A DNA stretch of 64,000 bases from Marinomonas aquimarina. GTDB taxonomy: Bacteria > Pseudomonadota > Gammaproteobacteria > Pseudomonadales > Marinomonadaceae. The stretch covers positions 124,001-188,000 of the forward strand of contig NZ_FLOC01000002.1 in the NCBI RefSeq assembly GCF_900089755.1, written 5' to 3'. Position 1 is the stretch's first letter. Every line of letters begins with the position of its first letter. This document shows positions 53,277-61,687 of the stretch, one piece after another. Both the position numbers and the translations under genes were made by a program. The notes below the pieces were generated by a model. It worked only from the letters and a program-made list of their open reading frames with translations, was not told the DNA's origin and made no database searches.

Positions 53277-56200
53277 ACTCAGAGCAAGTACGCGGCATCA
53301 TCCCTTGGTTTGCCAACAACCCCGTCGCGGCCAACCTACTGCTGGTCCTAGTGATTGCCCTAGGGGTGATCAATATGGACAGCCTGAACAAGGAGGCTTT
53401 CCCCAGCCTGAGCCCGAACCGGGTATCGGTTTACATTGAATACGACAGCGGTTCCGCCCAAGCCAGTGAAGAAGGCGTGGCCATTCCTGTAGAACAAGCG
53501 TTACAGGATGTGTTAGGCATTAAAACCGTGACCACCACCTCGAACTCAAGGGGGGTGAACGCACGCATTGAAATGCAAGATGACTACGACATCGATGAAC
53601 TGTTGCAGGATGTCAAAGATGAACTGGATCAAGTGACCTCGTTTCCGGATGAAGCCGATCCGCCAGTAGTGTCCAAGAGCATGCGTGAGGAACACGCCAT
53701 TTGGATTCAGCTGTATGGCGATACCGATCGTCGTACGCTACAGACCCTAAGCAAGGATTTGGAATCCGATTTGCTGGAGCATCCTTTTATTAACTCGGTC
53801 AACATTTCTGGTTGGTTAGACCCCACCATGTTGATCGATGTCGATAAAAACAAGCTGGAAGCTTACGGCCTGAGCTTGTCTGATGTTGCCAGCGCGATCA
53901 ACAATGAGTCGAGCCCTGAACGGGTCGCCACCCTGCGCAACGAAGACATTTATCTGCACGTACGCGCTTCGCAACAGGCTTATGTGAAACAAGCCTTTGC
54001 CAACATTCCCATTCGCAGCAATAGCTCAGGTTCGGTATTGCGCCTGCAAGACATCGCCACCATCAGCGATGCATTTGATGACGATGACTTTATGTTGTCA
54101 CGCTTTAATGGCGAATCGAGTCTGGCGCTGCAGGTCATTACCACCGGACGTGATGACATCAGTAAATCTGCCGAAGCGGCAAAAGGTGTGGTCGAACAAT
54201 GGCAACACAGCGGCCGTCTACCACAAGGGGTTCTGCTCGATACTTGGTACGACCGAAGTGAATCGATTAACGGCCGTTTATCTCTAATGGTAAAAAATGC
54301 CATTACCGGTATCGTGCTGGTATTCATTATGCTGGCCATTTTCCTAAACTTAACGGTCGCGTTTTGGGTGGCGATGGGCTTACCGTTTATCTTCTTTGGC
54401 ACCCTGTTTGTGATGGGCCTCGACAGTGTAGGGCTGACCCTAAACCTATTTACCACTTTCGGCTTTATCATGGCCCTTGGCATAGTCGTCGATGATGCGG
54501 TGGTCATTGGCGAAAGTGTCTACAGTGTGCGCTCAAAAGAAGGTGACACCCTAGCCAATACGATTAAAGGCACCATGCGGGTTGCCATCCCTACCTTATT
54601 TGGTGTTTTTACCACCGTTGCCGCATTTTGGGCCTTATCCAATATCGAAGGCCGCTTAGGTCAGCTGTATGCCCAGTTTGCGGCGGTGGTGGCCATCTGT
54701 TTAATCCTGTCTGTGATTGAGTCCAAGCTGATCTTACCGGCACACTTGGCACACTTAAATACCCAGCGTAAACGCCGTAAATTTCTGCCGGCTCGCGCTT
54801 GGGCCAAGGTACAACATGCTGCGGATGCTTCATTACAGTGGTTTAATGAGCGTGTTTACGCCAATCTAATAGAGCGTGCGATAGATTATCGCTATGCCGT
54901 ATTGGTGCTGTTTTTAGCGATCTTTGCACTGGTCATTTCTATGCCGATGACAGGGGCGATTCGCATGAGCTTTTTCCCGAATATCCCAGGAGATACCATT
55001 CGCGCCAGTTTAACGATGCACAGTGATGTCAGCTATGGCCAGACTCATCGCGTGCTGACGTTATTAGAAAATACAGCCCGTGAGACCGATAAAACCCTTT
55101 TAAAAGGCAGCGACTTGCAGGGCATTGATCATTTACAAGTCACCGCCAGCGGCGATCAAGCCGGCAACCTGCGAATCGAACTGTCTCCTGAAGCCCCTTA
55201 CAGTGCGGCCGACTTTGCGCGAACGTGGCAACGCTTATCAGGCTCCCCTGAAGGTGTCAGTAATTTACGTATTCGCAGTGCCCGTGAGTCCGTGGACGCC
55301 CTGCGAGTGGAACTGCGTGGTCGCGACAACAACGTCCTAGATGGCGCGATGGCAGAACTGATCAGTAAGCTGGGGGCCGTGCCAGCGGTGCGCGGCATTG
55401 AGCAAAGTGATGCCGCCAGTGAATCCCGACTGGTGCTTCGGTTGAATGAACAAGGCCGCGCATTAGGCTTATCCACCAATACCCTAGCGTCCCAAATCAT
55501 GGGCAATTTTGACGGCCAAGTGGTGCAAAAATATCAGCGCGATAACGCCGAAATCGAAGTGCGTATAGGCTACCCTGATGCGCAGCAAGAAAGTCCTGCG
55601 AACATTCTCAATACCCTGATCACCCTAACCAACGGCCAGCGTGTCCCGCTGTCCTCAGTGGCAAGCCTTGATCAAGAAACCGCGCAAACTCGGGTAACTC
55701 GTATCGATGCTAAACGCTCCGTGTACTTGTCAGCTGAGGTCGACAAAGATCAGATGTCATCTACAGAAGTGGTCGAATACCTAAGAAGTGCCATTGAGCC
55801 TGAGATGAATCAGCGCTTCCCTTCCGTCGACATGTACTACTCTGGTGAAGCAGAAGAACGTGAAGAAGCGCAATCCTCTATGATTCAGATGTTTGCCATT
55901 GCCATGCTGATCATTTATGGCTTATTAGCGATTCCTCTGAAGTCCTACAGTCAGCCAGTGATCATCATGATGGCGATTCCGTTTGGCATCGTTGGCGCAC
56001 TACTGGGCCACTGGCTGAATGGCGTGGCGCTGGGGATTTTCTCACTCAACGGTATCATCGCTTTGTCTGGGGTGGTGGTGAACGACAGCTTGCTACTCAC
56101 CGCGCGCTTTAATGACTTGCGCCGTGAGACCAAGCACTTACACCGAGCCGTCATTGAAGCCTGTCAGACGCGCTTGCGTGCCGTTTTGCTGACCTCTATC

Positions 56201-56431
56201 ACTACCTTTGCCGGCTTGATCCCCATTCTTTGGGAAACCTCTCGCCAAGCACAAGTCATGGTGCCCGCAGCCATTTCCCTCGCTTACGGTATCTTATTCG
56301 CCACCGTGATCACCTTGGTACTGATTCCGGTGCTGCTGATGATTCAAGAGGACATTAAACACCTTGGCCGACGTGTGAAAGCTTGGTTTAGCGACAATGA
56401 CACCGCACTCGCGACCAAAACGCTCGATTAA
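53273..56431 (+). CDS. RND-family inner-membrane efflux transporter
   Basis: Proton-driven exporter of 1052 residues with the expected 12 membrane helices and two large periplasmic loops. The N-terminal IIPWFANNPVAANLLLVLVI helix is followed by the porter loop. The TM4 proton-relay Asp pair is in MALGIVVDDAVVIGESVYSV near residue 400. A second-half repeat contains SLNGIIALSGVVVNDSLLLT near residue 925. It resembles the HAE2/AcrB-like group most often found as single pumps with NodT channels. It is the last gene of the operon; a terminator follows. Substrate not predictable. Confidence 0.95.
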   Translation: MNSEQVRGIIPWFANNPVAANLLLVLVIALGVINMDSLNKEAFPSLSPNRVSVYIEYDSGSAQASEEGVAIPVEQALQDVLGIKTVTTTSNSRGVNARIEMQDDYDIDELLQDVKDELDQVTSFPDEADPPVVSKSMREEHAIWIQLYGDTDRRTLQTLSKDLESDLLEHPFINSVNISGWLDPTMLIDVDKNKLEAYGLSLSDVASAINNESSPERVATLRNEDIYLHVRASQQAYVKQAFANIPIRSNSSGSVLRLQDIATISDAFDDDDFMLSRFNGESSLALQVITTGRDDISKSAEAAKGVVEQWQHSGRLPQGVLLDTWYDRSESINGRLSLMVKNAITGIVLVFIMLAIFLNLTVAFWVAMGLPFIFFGTLFVMGLDSVGLTLNLFTTFGFIMALGIVVDDAVVIGESVYSVRSKEGDTLANTIKGTMRVAIPTLFGVFTTVAAFWALSNIEGRLGQLYAQFAAVVAICLILSVIESKLILPAHLAHLNTQRKRRKFLPARAWAKVQHAADASLQWFNERVYANLIERAIDYRYAVLVLFLAIFALVISMPMTGAIRMSFFPNIPGDTIRASLTMHSDVSYGQTHRVLTLLENTARETDKTLLKGSDLQGIDHLQVTASGDQAGNLRIELSPEAPYSAADFARTWQRLSGSPEGVSNLRIRSARESVDALRVELRGRDNNVLDGAMAELISKLGAVPAVRGIEQSDAASESRLVLRLNEQGRALGLSTNTLASQIMGNFDGQVVQKYQRDNAEIEVRIGYPDAQQESPANILNTLITLTNGQRVPLSSVASLDQETAQTRVTRIDAKRSVYLSAEVDKDQMSSTEVVEYLRSAIEPEMNQRFPSVDMYYSGEAEEREEAQSSMIQMFAIAMLIIYGLLAIPLKSYSQPVIIMMAIPFGIVGALLGHWLNGVALGIFSLNGIIALSGVVVNDSLLLTARFNDLRRETKHLHRAVIEACQTRLRAVLLTSITTFAGLIPILWETSRQAQVMVPAAISLAYGILFATVITLVLIPVLLMIQEDIKHLGRRVKAWFSDNDTALATKTLD

Positions 56432-56461
56432 TGCCTTAGAGTGGTAATAAACCCTCTCTCG

Positions 56462-56498
56462 AAAACGCCATCGCTGCCAAAGCCATGGCGTTTTTTTT
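56462..56498 (+). terminator. intrinsic terminator after the RND operon
   Basis: AAAACGCCAT pairs with ATGGCGTTTT across a 13-base loop, followed by a run of eight Ts in total. The core AACGCCAT/ATGGCGTT is the same as in the hairpin after pdxH (18936), perhaps by convergence. Confidence 0.88.
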
Positions 56499-56538
56499 AT
56501 GACACAACAGCATGCCTTGGTGTTTTTTTGCACTCTTC

Positions 56539-56547
56539 GACTAAAGT
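56539..56547 (+). promoter_or_regulatory. candidate CrbR-type operator upstream of the DUF4212/symporter operon
   Basis: GACTAAAGT, here extended to the perfect palindrome GACTAAAGTC, 68-76 bases before the start codon. The identical nine bases lie in the same orientation before acs. Function inferred from sharing only. Confidence 0.35.
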
Positions 56548-56614
56548 CTCAATTCTTCTTTACAAACACACTGCTACATTCATTGTGCAAATAAAAATAA
56601 CAAAGGAGTCGACT

Positions 56615-56875
56615 ATGTCGGAACATACTCAAAACCAAGAAAACTACTGGAAGGCGAACGTCAGATTGATCTTTGGCTGTTTAATCGTATGGGCACTGGT
56701 GTCCTACGGCTTCGGCATTCTGCTTCGTCCAATGCTCGCAGGGATTGAAATCGGGGGGACAGATTTAGGATTCTGGTTTGCTCAACAAGGTTCAATTATC
56801 AGCTTTATCATTTTGGTGTTCTTCTACGCTTGGCGTATGAACGCTTTAGACAAAGAATACGGCCTTGAGGAGTAA
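56615..56875 (+). CDS. DUF4212 small subunit of a sodium/substrate symporter
   Basis: An 86-residue membrane protein with two helices (LIFGCLIVWALVSYGFGILL and FAQQGSIISFIILVFFYAWR), matching DUF4212, a putative solute:sodium symporter small subunit. The N-terminal NYWKANVRLI is a family hallmark. AAAGGAG lies six bases before the ATG; a longer open frame upstream lacks a credible start and runs through the terminator of the RND operon. It is followed five bases later by the large symporter gene. In Vibrio and Pseudomonas such pairs lie in the CrbRS acetate regulon. Confidence 0.93.
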   Translation: MSEHTQNQENYWKANVRLIFGCLIVWALVSYGFGILLRPMLAGIEIGGTDLGFWFAQQGSIISFIILVFFYAWRMNALDKEYGLEE

Positions 56876-56880
56876 TCATC

Positions 56881-58647
56881 ATGAGTCAATTTACGATTAA
56901 CTTGCTGTTTGTAGGGGCTTCTTTCGCCCTCTACTTTGGTATCGCAATCTGGGCTCGCGCAGGCTCAACCAAAGAGTTCTACGTTGCCGGTGGCGGTGTC
57001 CACCCAGTGATGAACGGTATGGCAACGGCAGCTGACTGGATGTCTGCGGCTTCTTTCATTTCCATGGCGGGCTTGATCGCCGCCGGCGGTTACGCTAACT
57101 CAACCTTCCTTATGGGTTGGACAGGTGGTTACGTTCTACTAGCCATGCTGTTGGCACCTTACCTGCGTAAGTTCGGTAAATTTACCGTGCCAGACTTTAT
57201 TGGTGATCGCTTCTACTCTAAAACGGCCCGCCTTGTTGCGGTCGCTTGTTTGATTGCGGCGTCTGTTACTTACGTTATCGGTCAAATGACTGGTGCCGGT
57301 GTCGCCTTCTCGCGCTTCCTTGAAGTAGATAAAGACACTGGTTTGATCATCGCGGCGATCGTGGTATTTTTCTACGCCGTATTGGGTGGTATGAAAGGTA
57401 TCACTTACACGCAGGTGGCTCAGTACTGTGTTTTGATCGTGGCATACACCATCCCAGCCGTGTTCATTTCGCTACAACTAACCGACACCTTCATTCCAGC
57501 GATTGGTTTGTTCTCTGAACACACGCAATCAGGTGTGCCTTTACTACAAAAACTGGACGAAGTGGTTCGTGAACTTGGCTTCCGCGATTACACCGCTGAT
57601 GTAGACAATAAACTGAACATGGTTCTGTTTACGCTGTCGCTAATGATTGGTACGGCGGGTCTACCTCACGTTATCATTCGTTTCTTCACAGTACCTAAAG
57701 TAGCGGACGCACGTTGGTCTGCAGGTTGGGCACTAGTGTTCATCGCCTTGCTATACCTAACTGCACCAGCGGTTGCTTCTATGGCACGTTTGAACCTAAT
57801 GACTACCATCTACCCAGAAGGTCCAACAGCGAATGCCATCAACTACGATGAGCGTCCTGACTGGATTCAAACGTGGGAGCAAACAGGTCTAATTCAGTAC
57901 GAAGATAAAAACGGTGACGGACGCATTCAGTTCTACAACGACACGCCAGCGTTTTCTGATGAAGCAACGGCACGTGGTTGGGCGGGCAACGAGCTAACCG
58001 TTAACCGTGACATCCTAGTATTGGCGAACCCTGAAATTGCCAACCTACCAAGCTGGGTAATTGGTTTGATCGCCGCAGGTGGTCTAGCTGCAGCCCTATC
58101 AACAGCAGCAGGTCTACTATTAGCAATTTCATCAGCCATCAGTCATGACTTGATCAAAGGCTCGATTAATCCTGATATTACAGAGAAAGGCGAATTGTTA
58201 GCAGCTCGTATCTCCATGTTTGTTGCCATCGTTGTGGCCACTTATTTGGGTATGAACCCACCAGGCTTCGCTGCTCAGGTAGTCGCACTGGCCTTTGGTA
58301 TCGCTGCAGCATCGATCTTCCCTGCACTCATGATGGGTATCTTCTCGAAGCGTGTGAACAGCAAAGGTGCAATTCTAGGTATGCTTGCAGGCCTAGGTTG
58401 TACTCTAGTGTACATCTTTACTTACCTAGGTTGGTTCTTCATCCCTGGTACGAACACTCTGGCGAACACACCTGATAACTGGTTATTCGGTGTATCACCG
58501 CTGTCTTTCGGTGCCATCGGTGCAGTGATCAACTTCGCAGTGGCCTTCATCGTGTCAAGCATGACCGAAGATGTACCACAAGATGTGCAAGACCTTGTTG
58601 AAAGCGTACGTTACCCTAAAGGTGCGGGCGGTGCGGTCGACCACTAA
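56881..58647 (+). CDS. sodium:solute symporter (SSS family, VC2705-like, acetate/monocarboxylate type)
   Basis: Inner-membrane Na+ symporter of 588 residues and about 13 helices. SSS signatures include FYVAGGGVHPVMNGMATAAD near residue 34, WMSAASFISMAGLIAAGGYA, YVIGQMTGAGVAF near residue 138 and LPHVIIRFFTVPKVADARWS near residue 262. An acidic loop near residues 330-380 (ENKNGDGRIQFYNDTPA-like, reading EDKNGDGRIQ) resembles a calcium-binding segment. Strong GAGGAG precedes the ATG. The gene pairs with DUF4212 upstream. ActP-like acetate uptake is inferred from the family and the shared motif with acs. Codon bias suggests high expression. Confidence 0.93.
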   Translation: MSQFTINLLFVGASFALYFGIAIWARAGSTKEFYVAGGGVHPVMNGMATAADWMSAASFISMAGLIAAGGYANSTFLMGWTGGYVLLAMLLAPYLRKFGKFTVPDFIGDRFYSKTARLVAVACLIAASVTYVIGQMTGAGVAFSRFLEVDKDTGLIIAAIVVFFYAVLGGMKGITYTQVAQYCVLIVAYTIPAVFISLQLTDTFIPAIGLFSEHTQSGVPLLQKLDEVVRELGFRDYTADVDNKLNMVLFTLSLMIGTAGLPHVIIRFFTVPKVADARWSAGWALVFIALLYLTAPAVASMARLNLMTTIYPEGPTANAINYDERPDWIQTWEQTGLIQYEDKNGDGRIQFYNDTPAFSDEATARGWAGNELTVNRDILVLANPEIANLPSWVIGLIAAGGLAAALSTAAGLLLAISSAISHDLIKGSINPDITEKGELLAARISMFVAIVVATYLGMNPPGFAAQVVALAFGIAAASIFPALMMGIFSKRVNSKGAILGMLAGLGCTLVYIFTYLGWFFIPGTNTLANTPDNWLFGVSPLSFGAIGAVINFAVAFIVSSMTEDVPQDVQDLVESVRYPKGAGGAVDH

Positions 58648-58666
58648 CCGTTAGTTTTACTAACCC

Positions 58667-58691
58667 AGGCTAGCTCCATTGGAGCTAGCCT
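58667..58691 (+). terminator. hairpin after the symporter gene
   Basis: AGGCTAGCTCC and GGAGCTAGCCT form an 11-bp stem with a three-base loop. Only scattered Ts follow (TACTTTAT), so termination may be partial. A smaller GTTAGT/ACTAAC repeat precedes it at 58650-58664. Read-through into the next gene is possible. Confidence 0.6.
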
Positions 58692-58725
58692 ACTTTATCT
58701 CACACAATAATAAGAAGGTGACTTT

Positions 58726-59244
58726 ATGCTTTGGGAATTAATCGCGACTCTCTGTGCAGGCTTAGCTGGTGCCGGTATCGCTCTATTTATTCGTAAGCTG
58801 ACGTTTAAGAAAGCACCCAAATGGCTGGTTCCAACGCTTGCTGGCATCGGCATGTTAACGTTTCAAATTCAAAGCGAATACAGCTGGTATTCACACCAAG
58901 CGAGCCTATTACCAGAAGGCGTGGTGGTGGTAAAAACCGTAGAAGAACAAACGCCATTGCGTCCGTGGAGCATGGTGTACCCACAAACCACACGCTTTAT
59001 TGCGGCGGACATTAATAACGCAGCGCAAAATGACCTGAACCAAGATGTTTACCTAGTCGATTTATATTTCTTTGAGCGCCGCTTGGCCGCCAAACGTGTG
59101 ACTCAAGTGGTGCACTGCGGTGCTGATGCCCGCACCAACTTCAGTAGCAAACTGGAAGTACCGAGCGGTAATCAAGTGGACAGCCGTGAATGGGTGTCAC
59201 TGCCAAGCAATGATCCGCTATTGACCGCCGTATGCCATAGCTAG
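58726..59244 (+). CDS. membrane-anchored protein of unknown function downstream of the symporter
   Basis: A 172-residue protein I cannot assign. Two hydrophobic segments occupy about residues 3-22 (WELIATLCAGLAGAGIALFI) and 34-48 (LVPTLAGIGMLTFQI). The remainder (from about 50) is beta-rich, with SWYSHQASLLPEGVVVVKTV, PWSMVYPQTTRFIA and VYLVDLYFFERRLAAKRVTQ, and contains two Cys (CGADAR and the C-terminal AVCHS). AAGGTGA precedes the ATG. It follows the symporter gene by 78 bases with a hairpin between them. Position suggests a link with acetate transport, but no function is supported. Confidence 0.7.
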   Translation: MLWELIATLCAGLAGAGIALFIRKLTFKKAPKWLVPTLAGIGMLTFQIQSEYSWYSHQASLLPEGVVVVKTVEEQTPLRPWSMVYPQTTRFIAADINNAAQNDLNQDVYLVDLYFFERRLAAKRVTQVVHCGADARTNFSSKLEVPSGNQVDSREWVSLPSNDPLLTAVCHS

Positions 59245-59338
59245 GCCTCCTAAATAACTAGCCCATCTCAAACCAAACACTGATTGCACGCTTAAGCATT
59301 TTTCCTGACAATACATGGCTCTGACTCTGGAGCCCTGT

Positions 59339-59989
59339 ATGCAATTTGAAGCCCCCCATCGTGACGCCCTGTATGACATCATTTTTAACCGTCGCGATGT
59401 TCGTCGAGATTTCCTCCCCACAGCCGTTCCCGATGACGTGATTCAGCGCCTATTAACAGCCGCCCACCATGCTCCCAGTGTGGGGTTCATGCAACCTTGG
59501 GATTTTATTGTCGTTAAAAGCCCCACCACACGCGCCAAAATCAAGCAGGGATTTGTTGCCGCCAATGAAGCATCAGCCAAGCTGTTTCAAGGTGAGCGCC
59601 AAGACTTATACCGCTCATTGAAACTCGAGGGGATCGAAGAAGCACCGCTTGGCATCTGCATTACTTGTGATCGTTCACGCACTGGCAATGTGGTGCTAGG
59701 ACGCACTATCAAGCCGGAAATGGACCTCTATAGCGCCGTGTGTGCGGTACAAAATTTATGGCTCGCGGCCCGAGCAGAAAACCTGGGGATGGGCTGGGTC
59801 AGCATTCTAGAAGACCAAGTTTTGTACGAGACGCTTAATATTCCAGAGCATTTAGACATCATTGGCTACTTTTGTATTGGCTACGTCAAAGCCTTTCAAA
59901 TCAGTCCCGACCTAGAACAGTTTGGCTGGCAGAATCGCCGCCCACTGGCTGCCGCGATCCATTACGAAGGCTGGCAACAGGATAGTTGA
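59339..59989 (+). CDS. bluB: 5,6-dimethylbenzimidazole synthase BluB
   Basis: Flavin-destructase that cannibalises reduced FMN with oxygen to make dimethylbenzimidazole, the lower ligand of vitamin B12. The 216-residue nitroreductase-fold protein has IIFNRRDVRRDFLP near residue 14 with the catalytic-region Asp, AAHHAPSVGFMQPWDFIV near residue 41, CAVQNLWLAARAENLGMGWV then SIL near residue 140, and GYFCIGYVKAF near residue 178. I use the ATG at 59339 (GGAG six bases upstream) rather than the ATG at 59315. No cobalamin gene or B12 riboswitch is visible nearby, so it may serve B12 remodelling from salvaged precursors. Confidence 0.92.
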   Translation: MQFEAPHRDALYDIIFNRRDVRRDFLPTAVPDDVIQRLLTAAHHAPSVGFMQPWDFIVVKSPTTRAKIKQGFVAANEASAKLFQGERQDLYRSLKLEGIEEAPLGICITCDRSRTGNVVLGRTIKPEMDLYSAVCAVQNLWLAARAENLGMGWVSILEDQVLYETLNIPEHLDIIGYFCIGYVKAFQISPDLEQFGWQNRRPLAAAIHYEGWQQDS

Positions 59990-60004
59990 GTTTTTCTCAA
60001 CTAT
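59982..60004. repeat. inverted repeat across the bluB stop codon
   Basis: ATAGTTGAG and CTCAACTAT form a perfect 9-bp stem around five Ts, covering the bluB stop. The T-run is in the loop rather than after the stem, so it is not a normal terminator; it may protect the mRNA end. Confidence 0.5.
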
Positions 60005-60048
60005 GGAGAGAATTTATATCGTTTGTGGTTATTAAGCTCCCTACCTAT

Positions 60049-60074
60049 CATAAGTACTGTCAGTGAAACTTATG
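60049..60074 (+). promoter_or_regulatory. inverted repeat just upstream of the small gene's ribosome-binding site
   Basis: CATAAGT (60049-60055) and ACTTATG (60068-60074) flank 12 bases and end directly at the AAGGAG of the small gene at 60088. An operator or a translation-control hairpin is possible. Confidence 0.35.
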
Positions 60075-60087
60075 AAGGAGCGACATT

Positions 60088-60288
60088 ATGAAAGTGAAAA
60101 CACTTGTTGAACTATTAGAGTCTGTTGATACAACTTACCTAACGGAATCAGAAAAAGCAGAAGCCATTGCTCGTGCGCAAGCGGCTGAATACACAGCAGA
60201 ATTGATCGCCTCTGGCTTGGCTTGGGTGAAGAAAGCTTTGGTCGGCAAACGCACCGTGATGAACACTGCAAACCACTCCCACGCTTAA
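60088..60288 (+). CDS. small protein of unknown function
   Basis: A 66-residue protein I do not recognise. It is predicted as mostly helical: KVKTLVELLESVD, then SEKAEAIARAQAAEYTAELI and ASGLAWVKKALVG, with a polar His-containing tail. No signal peptide or convincing membrane helix is present. Support for its being real is the strong AAGGAG eight bases before the ATG, sensible codon usage, and its position alone between bluB and the convergent isomerase gene. The amphipathic AEYTAELIA segment and basic tail recall small DUF1127-like proteins, but not closely enough to assign. The 201-base gap after it holds only the isomerase terminator. Confidence 0.65.
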   Translation: MKVKTLVELLESVDTTYLTESEKAEAIARAQAAEYTAELIASGLAWVKKALVGKRTVMNTANHSHA

Positions 60289-60442
60289 TCCGTTCTGGAT
60301 TAACGATTAGGTTATAGGCGCTGAAAATAATATAAAAATGCGCTTACCTAGCCTCCTGCTACGATCTTTCTCCTCTTTCCTAACCTTATCAAGCCCACAC
60401 TTAAGCAACCTCTTCTACGCTTAAATAGCCAACTTTAGGCAT

Positions 60443-60472
60443 AAAAAAAGGCCACCGAATCGGCAGCCCTTC
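60443..60472 (-). terminator. intrinsic terminator of the FKBP gene
   Basis: On the minus strand GGCTGCCG pairs with CGGTGGCC (two G-U pairs) around ATT, followed by a run of seven Ts. It lies 18 bases after the stop of the leftward isomerase gene. Confidence 0.75.
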
Positions 60473-60489
60473 TTACGATCAATGCGATC

Positions 60490-60972
60490 TTAGTGCTGGT
60501 GACCACCTTCGCCGTGTACGTGACCGTGCTGAATTTCTTCTTCAGTCGCTTCACGAACTTCAACGATTTCAACTTCGAAGCTTAGTGGCTTGCCAGCTAG
60601 AGGGTGGTTACCATCTAGTACAACGCCGTCTTCTTCAACACCGACAACAACAACTGGCTGTTGACCGTTTGGTGTTTGCGCCATGAACTGCATGCCAACT
60701 TCAATAGTATCAACGCCTTGGAAGTTTTCACGTGGCACTTTTTGGATCAGTTCTTGGTGAACTGGACCGTAACCTTCTTCTGGAGTTACGTCTACTTTCA
60801 ATGCATCGCCTGCAGACTTGCCTTGTAGAGCGTTGTCTAGACCGTCAATGATGTTGCGAGCGCCGCTAAGGAATACTAGTGGCTCTTGACCTGCAGATGA
60901 ATCTAAAACTTCACCAGCTTCGTCAGTCAACGTGTAGTGCATGCTCACAACTGTGTTTTGTGCGATTTGCAT
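60490..60972 (-). CDS. FKBP-type peptidyl-prolyl isomerase, SlyD-like
   Basis: Cytoplasmic prolyl isomerase and chaperone of 160 residues. The split FKBP domain reads VVSMHYTLTDEAGEVLDSSA, LVFLSGARNIIDGLDNALQG, then the inserted flap domain (about 72-128) with VTPEEGYGPVHQELIQKVPR, and returns with NHPLAGKPLSFEVEIVEVRE. The His-rich C-terminus (HGHVHGEGGHQH) is much shorter than E. coli SlyD's and may bind nickel. It is monocistronic, leftward, with its own terminator. The 168 bases upstream hold no gene; the start region has the AGGAG-like GGAGATAAC before the ATG. Confidence 0.93.
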   Translation of the reverse strand: MQIAQNTVVSMHYTLTDEAGEVLDSSAGQEPLVFLSGARNIIDGLDNALQGKSAGDALKVDVTPEEGYGPVHQELIQKVPRENFQGVDTIEVGMQFMAQTPNGQQPVVVVGVEEDGVVLDGNHPLAGKPLSFEVEIVEVREATEEEIQHGHVHGEGGHQH

Positions 60973-61140
60973 TGTTATCTCCTAAGTGTGTTTTTCGGGT
61001 TAAAGAGTCTGATAAAGCCTGCTAATACTGGCCAAAACCAACCTTTTGAACCCTAAGTTTGAATTCTCCCCCATGGTAACGAAGCCAAACTTAGATGACC
61101 ACCGTATAAGGCGTTTTCTCTTTAAAATCTCTTCTTTTGG

Positions 61141-61488
61141 TTAGATTTTAGGCAAGAATTGGCGAATATCTAGCTCATGGGACTTACCCAACCAAGCAGC
61201 ACCTTGGGTATGGTCATACAGCTCATCACCACTAAGAGGATGGAACAATACATCTAGCTCACCTCGGTTCAACATTAGCCAAGGAATGACCTTATCAAAC
61301 AACTCGGCATTGAAGGCTATTTGCACACTCCACATAGGATGCGGTCCGACCTTTCTCTCATGAAAGCGACCCACCACCACCTCATGCAAAGACGATAACT
61401 GGTGAGCAATTTGTTGCGCTAAAGCTCGTCCCGCTTGATCCTCGTAATAAAGGTGAGCATGGTACGCTTTAATCTCTTCTACCTGCAT
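61141..61488 (-). CDS. DOPA 4,5-dioxygenase family protein
   Basis: A 115-residue protein of the small DOPA-dioxygenase-like family (PF08883), whose bacterial members are mostly uncharacterised. The family hallmarks are AYHAHLYYEDQAGRALAQQI near residue 7, VGRFHERKVGPHPMWSVQIA near residue 38, and the His-containing ELDVLFHPLSGDELYDHTQG then AAWLG near residue 75. Several conserved His could bind iron. I use the ATG at 61488, which has GAGAAG eight bases upstream, instead of the GTG at 61497. It is divergent from the crbS-like gene across about 200 bases, with no other gene in that gap. Confidence 0.88.
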   Translation of the reverse strand: MQVEEIKAYHAHLYYEDQAGRALAQQIAHQLSSLHEVVVGRFHERKVGPHPMWSVQIAFNAELFDKVIPWLMLNRGELDVLFHPLSGDELYDHTQGAAWLGKSHELDIRQFLPKI

Positions 61489-61687
61489 AGCAATCACTTC
61501 TCTGGTTCATCTGATACGTCTTAAAAGTATCTTAACATTCTTAACCACTTAAACTGAGGCGTCAGTTTGCAACTCAGCATTTCAGTGACTGAAACCCTCA
61601 AGTCGCGACCATAGTCTAAAGGCAAGGTCGCTGAGCTGTGCTAAATTAGGCGGTATATCATTTAGTTACTGACAAAAGAGTGCCAGC

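Noticed and set aside
56441..56614. A longer start for the DUF4212 gene at 56441.
   Set aside because: It would translate through the terminator of the RND operon and lacks a ribosome-binding site; the ATG at 56615 has AAAGGAG and matches the family length.
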